From assembly GCA_030490835.1 (NCBI GenBank), contig CM059972.1:47657452-47721451 (forward strand): a stretch of 64,000 nt of DNA. The letters run 5' to 3'. Source of the stretch: Annona cherimola (lineage: Eukaryota > Streptophyta > Magnoliopsida > Magnoliales > Annonaceae). This document shows positions 1-11,515 of this stretch, piece after piece (position 1 is the first letter of the stretch; each line of letters starts with the position of its first letter). The notes under the pieces were generated by a model that saw nothing but the letters and a program-made list of their open reading frames with translations, had not been told where the DNA came from and made no database searches. The position numbers and the translations under genes are program-made.

Positions 1-1815
1 GGCCACCTCTTTTTTATGGGAGTAACTTCGGTTACTGGAAGTTAAGAATGAAACAATTTATCATGGCCACGGATATAGATTCTTGGATTGCTATCTAAGA
101 TAGTGTTATGCTGCCTATTGATGAAAGAACCTCCATATGGTCTGAGGAGGAGGTTAGGACTGTAAAAAACAACACCAAAGCCGTGAATTCCTTCTTTTGT
201 GCTCTAACTGCATCTGAATATGATAGGGTATCCTCATGCCAAACTGCCAAAGAAATATGGGATACACTAACATCTATCTATGAGGGAACTTCTCAAGTCC
301 AAGGGATGAGAAGAAATATTCTGATTGGAGAGCTAGAAAGCTTTAAAATACTTGAGACCGAAAATATTTTTGGGATATTTGCTAGATTAACAAAAATTGC
401 TAATGGTCTAAAAGGTCTTGGGAAAGTTATTTCTGAATCTGAACAAGTTATGAAAATTCTAAGGGCGCTACTTGAGCCTTGACTCCCTAGATGATGGTCA
501 TTGAAGAAGCAAAGGACTTAAACACACTAAGGCTAGAAGATCTTATCAGCTCACTCATGTCACATGAGTTGATAAAGAGGAAGAACGAGAAGCAACATAA
601 AGGCAAAAGAGTAATCACCTTGAAGGCTGCACAAATTTTAGATGAGTCAACCTCATCTTCTCAAAACGATGATGAGAAGATTGTTCTACTCACAAGAAGA
701 TTCAGAAAGTTTATGAGAAAAGGAAAGAACTTTAAAGGTTTCAAAGAAAGAAATTTAAAGGAGAGAAAGAAGGAAGCAACAAAGTGCTACCAGTGTGGAG
801 GAGTGGGGCACATGCAAGCTTAATGTCCCACATCCAAGGAGAACAAGACAAGGGAATGATGAGAAAAGAAGGACCGAGGCGAAAATAGAAAATTCCAAAA
901 AGCTAAAGGAAGAGGGATGTACGTCAATGAGGAGATATCCACAACTTGCAGCTCATCAAATGAAGATAATGAGACTGCAAATTGTGCAAGAATATGTTGC
1001 ATGGCTACAATGGAGGAAGATAGCAATCTTTATCTAGCTGCAACAGAAATTTTGGAGGAACAAACCACCTCATCAAACTGCACAAGTAGTGAAGATGTAA
1101 CTTCTTAACTAAAAACTCATTCTATTTTCTCTTCCACAAATGAATGTTTCAAATGTGCTGAATTAGAAGAACTACAACAAGCATATGAGTCATTATATGA
1201 TAAAATAAAGAAGTTGAGAAATAAATTCACAATAAAGAAAAGACAATGTGATTCAATAATCATTGTGAATGAAAAACTTGCAAAAAAAGTGGACCACCTA
1301 ACCAATGAAAAGAAAACTTTGACAAATGAGGTGGAAAGACTAAAGAAAGAAAATAAATCATTAAATGAATCACTAGCTAAGTTCTCTAATCTAGGGGAAA
1401 GCGTCAAAATGTTTCTAAACATGACCGCCTAAAACAACAAAAGAGGACTTGAGAACTCTACATTTGAGAAAGGAGAATGTAGCAAATCTAATGCTCCAAG
1501 GACCTTTAAAAACCAAACAAAACCCATGTATACTAAACCAAAAATGAATAATGTTGCTTAGACCAAAAGACCAATTTAGGAACCATCTACTACATGGATT
1601 TCCACTCCAAGACTTCCGAGGGGGGGGCATGTAACTTTTGCAACAAAATGGGACACAAAATCTATTAATGCAAAATAAGAAAATTGTACAACTTTGGTGC
1701 AAAACTGGTTTAGGTACCAAAGAGCATTGGATTTATGCCTTCCAAGATAGAACAATGTAGATTCCAATGTCTCACTAACCCAAATGGACCCATAAAATGG
1801 GTACCAAAAGGATAA
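1..1815 (+). pseudogene. SIRE-type gag, 5'-truncated and broken
   Basis: Capsid/nucleocapsid region of copia copy 1. It opens at the conserved RPPLF...YWKLRMK segment found near residue 20 of the second copy. A CCHC knuckle (CYQCGGVGHMQA, with a stop where glutamine is expected) lies at about 784-826, and a second knuckle (CNFCNKMGHK) at about 1637-1670. A lysine/glutamate-rich coiled-coil stretch lies at 1200-1400. In-frame stops occur near 99, 481 and 823. The frame ends at a TAA right after KWVPK at 1815, exactly where the second copy also stops. Clearly not functional. Confidence 0.85.
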
Positions 1816-1839
1816 GCTCCACATGACTTTATTTTTGCA

Positions 1840-3420
1840 GGTATGTCTTAAAGCAAAGGCCAACAACATATGATTTATAGACAGTGGCTGCTCAAGACAT
1901 ATGACAGAAGAAAGATGATTATTCCACAAGATCAAACTGTATAGTGAAGGAACAGTTGCATTTGGGAACAACAAAAAATGTATAATTAAAGGTAAAGGAA
2001 ATGTTTAGAGAAATTCGAATGCATATATTGAGGATGTATTATTTGTTGAAGGACTCAAACACAAGTTAATGAGCATTAACCAATTGTGCGATAAAGGATA
2101 TAAAGTTGTATTTTAATCCTCTACATGCAATGTATTTGATGATAATCACATATCTTTAGTGGCAAAAGACATGGAAATGTATATTTGGTTTGTCTTGATG
2201 AACTTGATAGAAAATGTCTTATATCCATCGAAAATGATCGATGGATATGGCATAAGAGGCTTGGACATATAAACATGTTAAACATTAAAACTTTATGGAA
2301 AAAGAGCTCAGTGGAAGGGTTACCAAAGCTTAAATATGACAAAAATAAAATTTGTAAAGCTTGTCAACTATCAAAGTAACCCAAGATTCCATTTTCAACC
2401 AAAAAGAAAGTTTCAACAACTAGGCCAATTGAACTATTACATATGAATCTTTACGAGTCATCCGACATTTTAACTCTTGGTGGGAGAAAGTACGTATTTG
2501 TTATAGTTGATGATTTTTCAAGATTTATATAGATAATTCTCTTAGCTAGCAAAGATGAAACATTCTCTATGTTTGTCACTTTTTCAAATTTGGTGCAAAA
2601 TGAAAAACAGAACACAATCATTTTTATTAGAAGTGATCATGGTGGTGAATTTAAAAATAAATGATTTATAGAATTTTGTAATGAGAAAGGAATTTACTAC
2701 ATATTTTCTGCACCAAGAACTCCCCAACAAAATGGGGTACTTGAAAGGAAAAATAGAACAATACAAGACATGACTAGAACCATGCTAAATGAGAGCAAAT
2801 TATCTTAAAGATTTTGGGGTGAAGTTGTTAGTACAACATGTCATGTATTAAACCGTGTTACCAGGATCTATCTTGAAAAAGACCCTATATGAACTATGGA
2901 AAGGTAGAAAACCAAACATATCATATTTCCATGCTTTTGGATGTGCATGCTATGTGTTGAATAATGAAAAACTAACTTGAGAAAATTAGATGCCAAAAGT
3001 GATGAGACAATATTCCTTGGTTATTCATCAAATAGCAAAGCATATAGAGCCTTTAATAGGAAAAATCAAATTGTAGAAGAATCAATACATGTTGTATTTG
3101 ATGAATTTAACCAAAATCCCAAAAAGGAGGATGAGTTAAGTGATGTAGATGAGGCATTAGGGAACCCAAAAGTGGAATGACCAGGACAACAAGGAGAAGC
3201 CAAAGCAAAACAAGAAAATTCCACAGAGGAAAGGGTAAGTGAAGGTAATAATTCATATAAACCTCTAAATAATTTGAAATTCAAAAATGATCATCCAATT
3301 GGGCAAGTTATTGGTAATATTTATGAAAGAGTAAAAGCTAGAAGGTCAAGACACAATATTTGTGGAGATTGTGTCTAAAATTGAACCGACTTCTATTGAT
3401 TAAGATCTTAGTGATGAAAA
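1840..3420 (+). pseudogene. SIRE-type protease and integrase, broken
   Basis: The aspartic protease motif DSG is visible at about 1880-1888 (FIDSGCSRHMT). The integrase zinc-binding part follows (WHKRLGHIN ... CKACQLSK, 2245-2379), then the catalytic core with SDHGGEF near 2633 and TPQQNG near 2719. The integrase C-terminal region has FLGYSSNSKAYRAF near 3013. Many stops break the frame, for example near 1914, 2007, 2379, 2530 and 2663. The block continues towards reverse transcriptase through the linker found in SIRE-type elements. Relict. Confidence 0.85.
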
Positions 3421-4115
3421 CTGAATTGTTGCAATGCAAGAAGAGCTAAATCAATTTGAAAGAAATAATGTATGACACCTAGTTCCTAGACCCAAGGATT
3501 GCATGGTCATTGGTACAAATGAGTTTTTAGGAACAAATTAGACGAAAGTGGGTTTGTGGTCAGAAACAAAGCTAGATTAGTAGCTAAGGGATATTCCCAA
3601 GAAGAGGAAATTAATTTTGAAGAATTCTCTGCTCCTGTGGCTAGACTAGAAGCCATACGTATCCTACTAGCTTTTGTTTATCACATGGATTTTAAATTGT
3701 TTCAAATGGATGTGAAAAATGCATTTTTGCATGGTTACTTAAATGAGGAAGTATATGTTGAACAACCTTCTGGATTTGAAGAAAACGATCAACAAAAACT
3801 TATTTTCAAAGTAACCAAAGCATTATATGGACTCAAACAAGCTCCAAGAGCATGGTATGAAAGGTTAAATAAGTTTTTGAATGATCATGATTTTCAAAGA
3901 GGAAAAGTTGATACAACATTATTTATTAAGTATAAGGACAAAAATATTTTAATTGTTCAAATTTATGTAGATGATATAATATTTAGTGCTACTAATGAAA
4001 CTCTGTGCTAAGAATTTTTTTAGATTACGCAGAGTGAATTTGAAACGAGCATGATGGGAGAGTTGAACTTCTTCATTGGACTGCAAATTAAGCAACTAGC
4101 AGAAGGAATCTTTAT
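3421..4115 (+). pseudogene. SIRE-type reverse transcriptase, N-terminal part
   Basis: Copia reverse transcriptase with [11 protein letters not shown] (3568), [12 protein letters not shown] (3700-3735), [16 protein letters not shown] (3822-3870) and the catalytic YVDDIIF (3964-3984). A long open stretch runs 3556-4011. A stop follows at about 4009, and a TGA lies upstream at 3422 where tryptophan is expected. The second copy carries the same TGA. The gene is cut at 4115 by a solo LTR insertion and resumes at 8127. Confidence 0.88.
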
Positions 4116-4120
4116 AAACT

Positions 4121-7100
4121 TATAAAACCCCAACCTAAGGAGGATTCAATGTGTGCATTGAACATATATATGTGACTTATATATGATTAAATGGAGTTTT
4201 TGGATGTTTCTGTGATTTGCTAAATTATTGCAAGCAAGGCTAAGGATTAGCAATGATGATTCAAGTGATCAGTATAAGTTGATATGGGACAATGGGATTA
4301 GAATAATTTGTTGATTTAAATGTGTAAATACATCATGGAAAATCATTTTAATTCATTTAAAATGAATTATGAGCATTGGTGTGATAATTGACAAGTTTAA
4401 TGGAAAAACACTAGAAAATTCATAACTCAACGCCCGTAAGGCGGATTCAAGTGAAATTTGAGATGGTAGTTGATGATGTTGGGCTTGGTATTATGAAATT
4501 ATTAGGTTATGAAAATTCTTGATGAAATAAGTATAATGATTTATTGATCACATCTCAATTTCAACCGTTAACTTTAAATGGCTATAACAGGATCTAGGAA
4601 AATCAGATTGAGGTGAAATTTGAAACGGTTGAATGAAATTATGAAATGCACATTTTAGAAGGTTTGGATTAAGCTTAAAATATTTGGAAAATACCTGCAT
4701 TGAAAAAGGTGAGCATGGTTGACTAATGCACCTCAAAAGTATTCAACAATTAATGCTAGAGTACAATGCATAATTGCATGGTTTTAATGGGAGTCGAGGT
4801 GTCAAATGCAGCCCATTTCTAGGGTATTTTATGTATTTATATAAAATGCAAAAATACAAGAATTATCCAGCCATTAAATGCTTATCATGATGAAGCTACA
4901 AAGCAAACAACCTAAGCATAGGCAAGGTGGCAAGAGGGGACGTTCATGGGCTGCTCTTGATGCATATTTTTGATTTTTTATTTTTAAAATATGTATTTAT
5001 ATTGCTGACATGTAGGGAAACCAAGATATGCATTCAATCATGCAAATTTCCAGCAATAAAAATATTAGAATGCAGCTGAATTGGAGAGAGAAAATGTGGA
5101 CAACATATGGGGCAAGTGACTTGCAATGAATATGCTTATTGCTACCATTTTGTTAATTTTTTTTAACACCAAATTAATACATGAATTAAATAAAAATTAA
5201 GTGTATGTTTTACCCTTAAATGGTAATTATTAAAAAATAAAAAATTGGTGAAAAAATGGACAGCAAAGGACGTGCTAGCTGAATAGTTTGGACGACCATG
5301 GATTAAAGTAATTTTTGGATTTTTGAAAAATGGTAAAAACCCAATTTTACTTGGCTAAGAATTTGCCAACACATGAGGAGGATAAGTAAGCATTTAAGGG
5401 TGTGAAAAATGCAGTAAATTGTGGGGCCCACATCTGGATTTGATCCAGCCCTATAAAGCCATGCACGTTCACATAGCATGGATTTTGGAAAGTTGGCTAA
5501 GTGTTGGATTTTTCACCCCAAAGCAACAGCAGCAACTCATGTCCACTTTGGCCAGCAAGAGAAGGAAGAAAAGCAAGAAAAAAAAGAAGGAAATTTGTGG
5601 AGGAAATCATTTCCAAGTGATTAGAGTTGAGTTAGCACTAAACCAAGTAAGTATATGTGTTGTTTGAGTTGGTTATTTTGAGTTTTAAACTCCAAAATGG
5701 GAATATGAAAGGGATGCTTAAAGAATCCTTAAAATGATTATTTAACATGCCTTTTGTTGGATATGGAATGGGTGTTAGATTATATGCATGGATTTTCATG
5801 ATTTAGATGATGAAAGTGAAGTTTTGAATGATATATGAGTTGAAAACTCAAGTTGATAAACCCTAAATCTCCATGAAAAGTTGCTGTTTTGATTTGATGA
5901 TGTGATTAGGTTATGAATGAATCATGTATTAATGCAAAACATATGTTGGTTTGTGCTTAAATGATGAATTTTAGGAAATATGGAATGCAAAGGGGTAAAT
6001 ATGACATGATTTCTTCGTTTCTATGCTAAAAATCATATGGAAATAGGTTTGCATGATTTGTGAATGCTATGCAGGTTAAAATACCCTAGGGTTAATTTAT
6101 TATTGATGCCTAAAAGGATTTGGGAAAATAAGCTCAAAATCTGATTTTTATGGATTTATGAAATAATGTATAAATGGAGTGAAAACGGGACCTGAAACGG
6201 GTAAGTAACTTGCTGTTTTGAGAGGTTTTAATTTGTGAATGTTAAACATGTGTTAATACCCTAAATTTGGACTAGGAAAAATGGAATTAGTTGCTGAAAA
6301 TTCGGATTTATTAAACTACTTAGGGTTATGTGTCAAAAGATACGTTAAATGGGTGAAAAACGGGTTCCAAAGTTGCTGGTTTGGAAACCTATGGTAAGTG
6401 GATTTAAATCCCATAAAAATACCCTAAATGAAGTGGTAATTAAGGATAATTAACACTCTGAAATATGGATTAAATTTCTGACTTGAAAAATTTTATGAAA
6501 TACATTATGTATATGTTGCCAAATGGGCATATGTGAAGTAATAGATATGCAAGGATGCTAAATGACTTGTGAAATATGGTTTTGAGCAAAAAATCATGAA
6601 AATATGATGAATTTCATGATTATATATCTGTTTAGAATTGTATGATGTTAATTCCAAAATTTTAGAATTGATTAATGAAGCCTAAGGCGATAACATGTGC
6701 TAAAATAGGCACCGATGTGTCTATTTTGGAAAAGGAGTGGAAAATGGAAAATAGTGGTTTATGAACCTATAAATGATAATTATTTAAGGAATTTTATATG
6801 ATTGAATGGATACCCTATTTATGAGGTTATATATGTTATGTGTTAGCCGATGAAATGTGTCAAAAATGTGCTATATATGTGCATAATGACTTGAGAAGTC
6901 AAATAAATGATATATGTGAATGAAATGGGTTGGAAAACTAAATGAAATATGAGAAAAGGAAATATATGAAAAAATATATTATTCTCATGTAGGTAAAGGC
7001 AAAGAAAAAGCGGAGTCGGAAAGCTAAGAAACACAGGTTAGCAAGCAAATTTTCTAAAGGATTTTGCTTTTCTAAATTGTTTTGTATAAATATGATTTTG

Positions 7101-8121
7101 TGCTAACTGTTTGATGTAAATATTGAAAATGTTTTAGAAGTATTTAAGGATGGCCATTCCTTAGTTAAATGGTGTTGAAATGATGTTTTTACTTCAAACG
7201 CGATATTATGAAATTTTCTTTGATAAATGCTATTGAAAAATGATGTGGTTCTATGTTTCTGATTGAAAAATCATGCTAGCATATCAAAGATGGATTTATG
7301 AAAAAGTTCATGTGCACAAGGTACTAGGTCCACTTGAAGGGTATAAGCAGACCGATTGTCCCCCCTTGGTGTGGCCAAGTCGCTTAAAACAGGCTCAAGG
7401 CCGGCAGCGCCCTCTCTGAAATGGGAGTTAACGTGGATGGATGGTTGCCTGGCTAGCTTCCATTCTAAGGGAGATATGATAAAGATGTTCATGGTTTTTC
7501 ATGACATTATGCATATGGTACTCGTGATGGGTACAAGATTTCTATTTTCAAGATATACCTTTTGACAAGGTATAAGTTGCTTTCCAAGATGATTTTAAAT
7601 GCAAAATGTTGCTTGAAATGATTTGCCTGTAAAATGCAAATAGCTTGCTTATTGATTTTCGACTCACGATTTTGTTTTCCAAACCCAAAGACAGGTGAAA
7701 GACAGGAAATGGAGACAGAGCAAGTTCCAGCTTGAGAAAGCCATAGAGAAAACTTTAGCACGTCTGTGTTATGAAAAATTCATGTTAAATGATTGTAACT
7801 ATTTGAACATTTTATGTGATGACTATGGATCATACATGCAGTGACATCTGATTTAGGCAAATGCTGGAATGTTGCTTGAACATCATGCTGTGTATGTGTG
7901 TTGAATGGATTGAAATGGCTTAGTTATGCGTGAGTTGGAAATGATTTAGATATGTTTGAGATGGAAATATGAGAAATTAAATTCTTATGAGAAAATATTA
8001 AAGTGGATAAACATCCGTTAAAACCCACCGTGTGACAGGGCAACAATCCGTATCACGTTTACCAATCAATACGATCCTGAGGTAAGGCTCAGGATGTGAC
8101 GCTCGGGTTTGGGGCGCCACA
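4121..8121 (+). mobile_element. Solo LTR, Tekay/Del-type gypsy, about 4.0 kb
   Basis: A sequence with no pol genes splits the copia reverse transcriptase and is bounded by a 5-bp target duplication AAACT (4116-4120 and 8122-8126). It ends in GGGGCGCCACA, as do the other long LTRs here (56951, 63978). Its first 70 bases align with the start of the 3' LTR at 59856, but the terminal TG has decayed to TA. Blocks shared with the other long LTRs include GAAAATTCATAACT near 4417 and CTGAAATGGGAG near 7414. A purine-rich tract lies at 5555-5595. Short open frames inside it resemble no protein. Confidence 0.88.
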
Positions 8122-8126
8122 AAACT

Positions 8127-8914
8127 AGTCCAAATACGTCAATGAGATGTTGAAGAAGTTCGGAATGCAAAACAGCAAAGGTGCAAATACGCTAATGAGT
8201 TCAACCATCAAAATTGAAAAGAATGAAAAAGCTAAATCTATTGAACAAAAACTATATAGAAGCATGATAGGTTATTTATTATATTTGACTGCTTCTAGGC
8301 CAGATATTTTGTTTAGTGTTTGCATGTGTTCAAGATTCCAATCATGTCCAAAAGAATCACATCTAATAGCTATAAAAAGAATTTTCAGATATTTAATCAA
8401 AACCACTAATCTAGGGTTGTGTTATCTAAAGGGGTCAACATTTGATCTAATCAGCTACTCTTATGCGGATTTTGCCAGTTACAAAGGAGATAGAAAAAGT
8501 ACTAGTGGAACATGTCAGTTTCTTGGAAACATGTTGGTTTCATAGTTTTCAAGAAAACAAACTAGTGTTGCTCTATCTACTACGAAAGCCGAATACATAG
8601 TCGCTGGGAGTTGTTGTGCCCAATTACTTCGGATGAAACAACAACTTAAGGATTATGACATTGATTATTATGACATTTCAATTAGATGTTACAATACAAG
8701 TGCTATCTGTTTGATTAAAAATCCTGTGTTGCATTCTAGAACGAAGCATATAGATGTAAGATATCATTTCATTCGGGAACATGTTGAAAATCATGATATT
8801 TGTCTAGAGTATGTTAATATTGAGGAACAAATTGCTGACATTTTCACCAAACCATTAGCAAAGGAACCATTCTACAAGATTAGAAATGATATGAGTATGA
8901 TTGAAATTGATTAG
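8127..8914 (+). pseudogene. SIRE-type reverse transcriptase/RNase H, C-terminal part
   Basis: Continuation of the gene interrupted at 4115. It shows KFGMQNSKGANT (8157), LTASRPDILFSVCMCSRFQS (8287-8346), the copia RNase H stretch YADFASYKGDRKSTSGTCQF (8463-8522) and the end block HSRTKHIDVRYHFIREH (8732-8783). A stop near 8543 interrupts RNase H (SWFSRKQTS reads S-stop-FS). The frame closes at 8914, at the same place as in the second copy (26316). Confidence 0.87.
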
Positions 8915-8964
8915 GAGCATAATATGATAGGGGGAGCAAATTAGAAAGAACACAAAATCCAAGT

Positions 8965-9085
8965 TGATAGAACCAAGTCGACTTCACCGAAATCGACTCC
9001 GCAGAGGCGAAATCGACTTCAGACAGAGCGAAGTTGACTCCGCATGGACGAAGTTGACTTCGGTTAGGGCAAAGTCGACTCTAGT
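8965..9085 (+). repeat. GTCGAC-rich cluster between pol and the pyrimidine tract
   Basis: Irregular copies of a motif close to AAGTCGACTTC / AAATCGACTCCGC, six to eight in 120 bases. The same motif builds the arrays in the LTRs of this element family (11650-12530, 19826-20600, 26725-27500). Here it is in the internal domain, outside any LTR. Confidence 0.7.
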
Positions 9086-9114
9086 GCGTCTCTTCATTTG
9101 CCCCGCGCCGGCCC

Positions 9115-9462
9115 CTCTTTCTTCTTCTTCTTCTTCTTCTCTTCTTCCTCTTTCTTTCTTCCTCATTACTCTCTTGTGACCAGATTCTCTCTCAACTCTC
9201 GAGCTCTCTCTGAAGCTTTCCCCTTCTCTTGATTTCTCTCTCTCAGCTCTCTATCACCTCTCTCTCTACCTCTCATTTTATTTCTACCTCGTTCTCATTC
9301 TCACTCTGTCTCCCGCTCTCTTTCTCTCTGTTTCTCGTTTTCCTTCCTCTCTGTCTCTCACAGTTCTCTCTCTACTCTCCAAGTTCTCTTTCTCACTCAC
9401 TAGATCTCACTCCACCTCTCTCTCTATTTAGTTTTTTATCACTCAATCCGTTGCTTCCATTG
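9115..9462 (+). repeat. Pyrimidine (CT/CTT) low-complexity tract
   Basis: About 350 bases that are almost pure C and T on the + strand, starting with CTT repeats and continuing as CTCTCT. It lies directly upstream of the extra reading frame at 9522. Open frames through it are Ser/Leu-rich only because of base composition. Confidence 0.85.
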
Positions 9463-9521
9463 TAGCTTCCTTTGAATCATCCATCCCATCTTCAAACCAA
9501 ATCATCCATCTCCCCAAATCA

Positions 9522-10970
9522 ATGACACCCGAAGCTATTTCTAAACTCGATAAACTTCCAGTTTCGAGGCCATCCTAGTCCAACACTAGTGAGGGAGTGC
9601 CCCGACAACAACGGACGCCGTCCAAATAGGTTTGCGAGGAGACCACTGCATCCGCGAGGCACCGTGTACATTTTTGGGAAGGTAATCCTTCTGCATCTTC
9701 TCCACGACATGAGGATTCATCTGCAGACTTGAGCAGTGACACTGAATCAGTTGGAAATAGGCAAGGGACGCCTACACAAAAGGGGCAAGTTCTAAAAATG
9801 CCCACCACTTACTTTAGAACCGAACGGCAACATAGTCAGTTCTATTGGTATTTTTATGAGCATAAGATTTTCGCTCCCAAGATAATTGATTTTAAATTTC
9901 TAAGTGATTATGAGTTTGGGATTGAAGAGCTGCTGGATTTTCAAGGGTGGACTGAATTGTTGAAGGCAGATGATAAGATATATCCTAATCTAACCAGACT
10001 TTTTTATTACCTATGGGATCAGAAATATCATTGTACATATGTAAAGGGAGTTGAACTAAACCTGGAAATTGAAAGTGACACATGTAGGAACAATGCAATT
10101 CATCGGATTGCAAATATTTTGGAAGTCCCAAAAGAAAATTAACAGATTCCGGATGGATTTTCACTTACACAGATGTATAACCAACTTACTAGCAGCAACA
10201 AGTACCATCCGGGGATAAAATTTCTTCATTATATGGATCTGTCCCCCAGGCTACGAGTTCTTCGTTTATTGATTGCCCACAGTATATATCCTAAGGGAGG
10301 AGGTCGCAATTAGTTAAACCCACAAGAGGTTGAAATTTTATGGAAGGTGGCAAATTGGGTCAAGGTCAGCCTACTAAGATAGTTGTTGGAAGCTTTGGCA
10401 TCTAAGAAGGAAAATCCTTAAAGATTTTTGCCTTATGAGATGTGGATTATCAAAATAATGAGTTTCCTTGGTGTGAATTTGGATGGGGAACCATTCAAGG
10501 TCTTGAAGCCCACAAACGCCATCAACCGGGCCCTTCTGACCCGAATGAAGATAAATCTCGAGGAATTCAGGGCCAAGCAGCTACGGGAATGATGGGACAT
10601 GCAGATCAGCACGCAGAAGCGAGTGGTCATCCTGAGGGGGAGGAGCCACCATAGCCACCACAGCCCGAGCCGGTTCCATCTCCACCTCACGCACCTGCCG
10701 ATCCCGCATCACCACATTCACATGAATCCTGTTCTCCACGAGGTTCACAGATTCTAGATCCTCATCCACACTCACCAAACTGGTCTGCTTCAGCTTAAGC
10801 CATCCGGGATCATCTTGAGCAGATGGAAGACAGACTTACCCAATAGTTGGTGGCGATACATACGACGATGATGGAGATGCACAGTCGCCAAGATAGAATT
10901 GATCGAGAGTTGAGAACTCTCAAGTACAAACTCACATCGGGAAGCAGTCGTGGTTGCCTGGTTCCGAGTC
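9522..10970 (+). pseudogene. Extra 3' reading frame of copia copy 1 (plant-transposon-protein-like), broken
   Basis: A coding relict sits between RNase H and the 3' LTR, in the place where SIRE-type elements carry their optional third gene. ATG at 9522 keeps frame to about 10960, with stops near 9579, 9627, 10140, 10312, 10378 and 10420. The best part (9800-10140) has FLSDYEFGIEELLDFQGW, then YPNLTRLFYYLW, then VKGVELNLEIE. This order matches the 'putative plant transposon protein' domain seen in many plant repeats. The C-terminal end (10800-10950) reads as a heptad-like coiled coil. I see no signal peptide or membrane segment, so envelope function is not supported. Domain assignment is from pattern recognition only. 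Confidence 0.6.
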
Positions 10971-11501
10971 TACCTAAAATTTATCCTTATTTTGGAGAAT
11001 TTGTGTGAGCCGAACCCACCGTTCTGGCTTTCTCCTCTTTCTACTCCTCGGCCCACATACGACCTATCCCACCTATCTATTCTCCCTCTTACCCAATCAC
11101 CTCTTTCCAATTTTCAAAATCCCAATTCCCCTATCTTCTTTTTGATTCTTTGACAAAAATGGGGAGAGAGATTTGAGAGGGTTGTTAGGGTTGTTATAGG
11201 TTTAGGACTTAGATTTTTTGGATTTTGGTAGCATGTATCATATAGGTCATTTTCTTTTTGAATCATAATGTATGCAAATGATTAAATATATGATATGAAT
11301 TTGTTTTCTAATTGGGCATGTATTATATGTACTTGGCATGAATTTGTTTGAGAATGAACTATTTTTGTTTCATGGAATGCAATGATATACAATTCCTGTG
11401 TAAACAAAACAACATAACTATTCAAATTGCCAAAACAAATATAACATATCATCTTTGAACAAAAATGAAAGGTATATCTCAAATTGGTTTTGTCAATCAT
11501 C

Positions 11502-11515
11502 AAAAAAGGGGAGAT
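11502..11515 (+). other. Polypurine tract of copia copy 1
   Basis: AAAAAAGGGGAGA followed by T, immediately before the 3' LTR. It matches the tract AAAAAGGGGGAGAT before the 3' LTR of the second copy at 26588. It would prime plus-strand DNA synthesis. Confidence 0.8.

Noticed and set aside
9229..9465. Small Ser/Leu-rich proteins in the pyrimidine tracts (also 18531-18863)
   Set aside because: Composition artefacts of CT repeats.
9522..10970. Retroviral-type envelope gene
   Set aside because: Position fits, but no signal peptide, transmembrane segment or cleavage motif is visible. It resembles a plant transposon protein domain instead.
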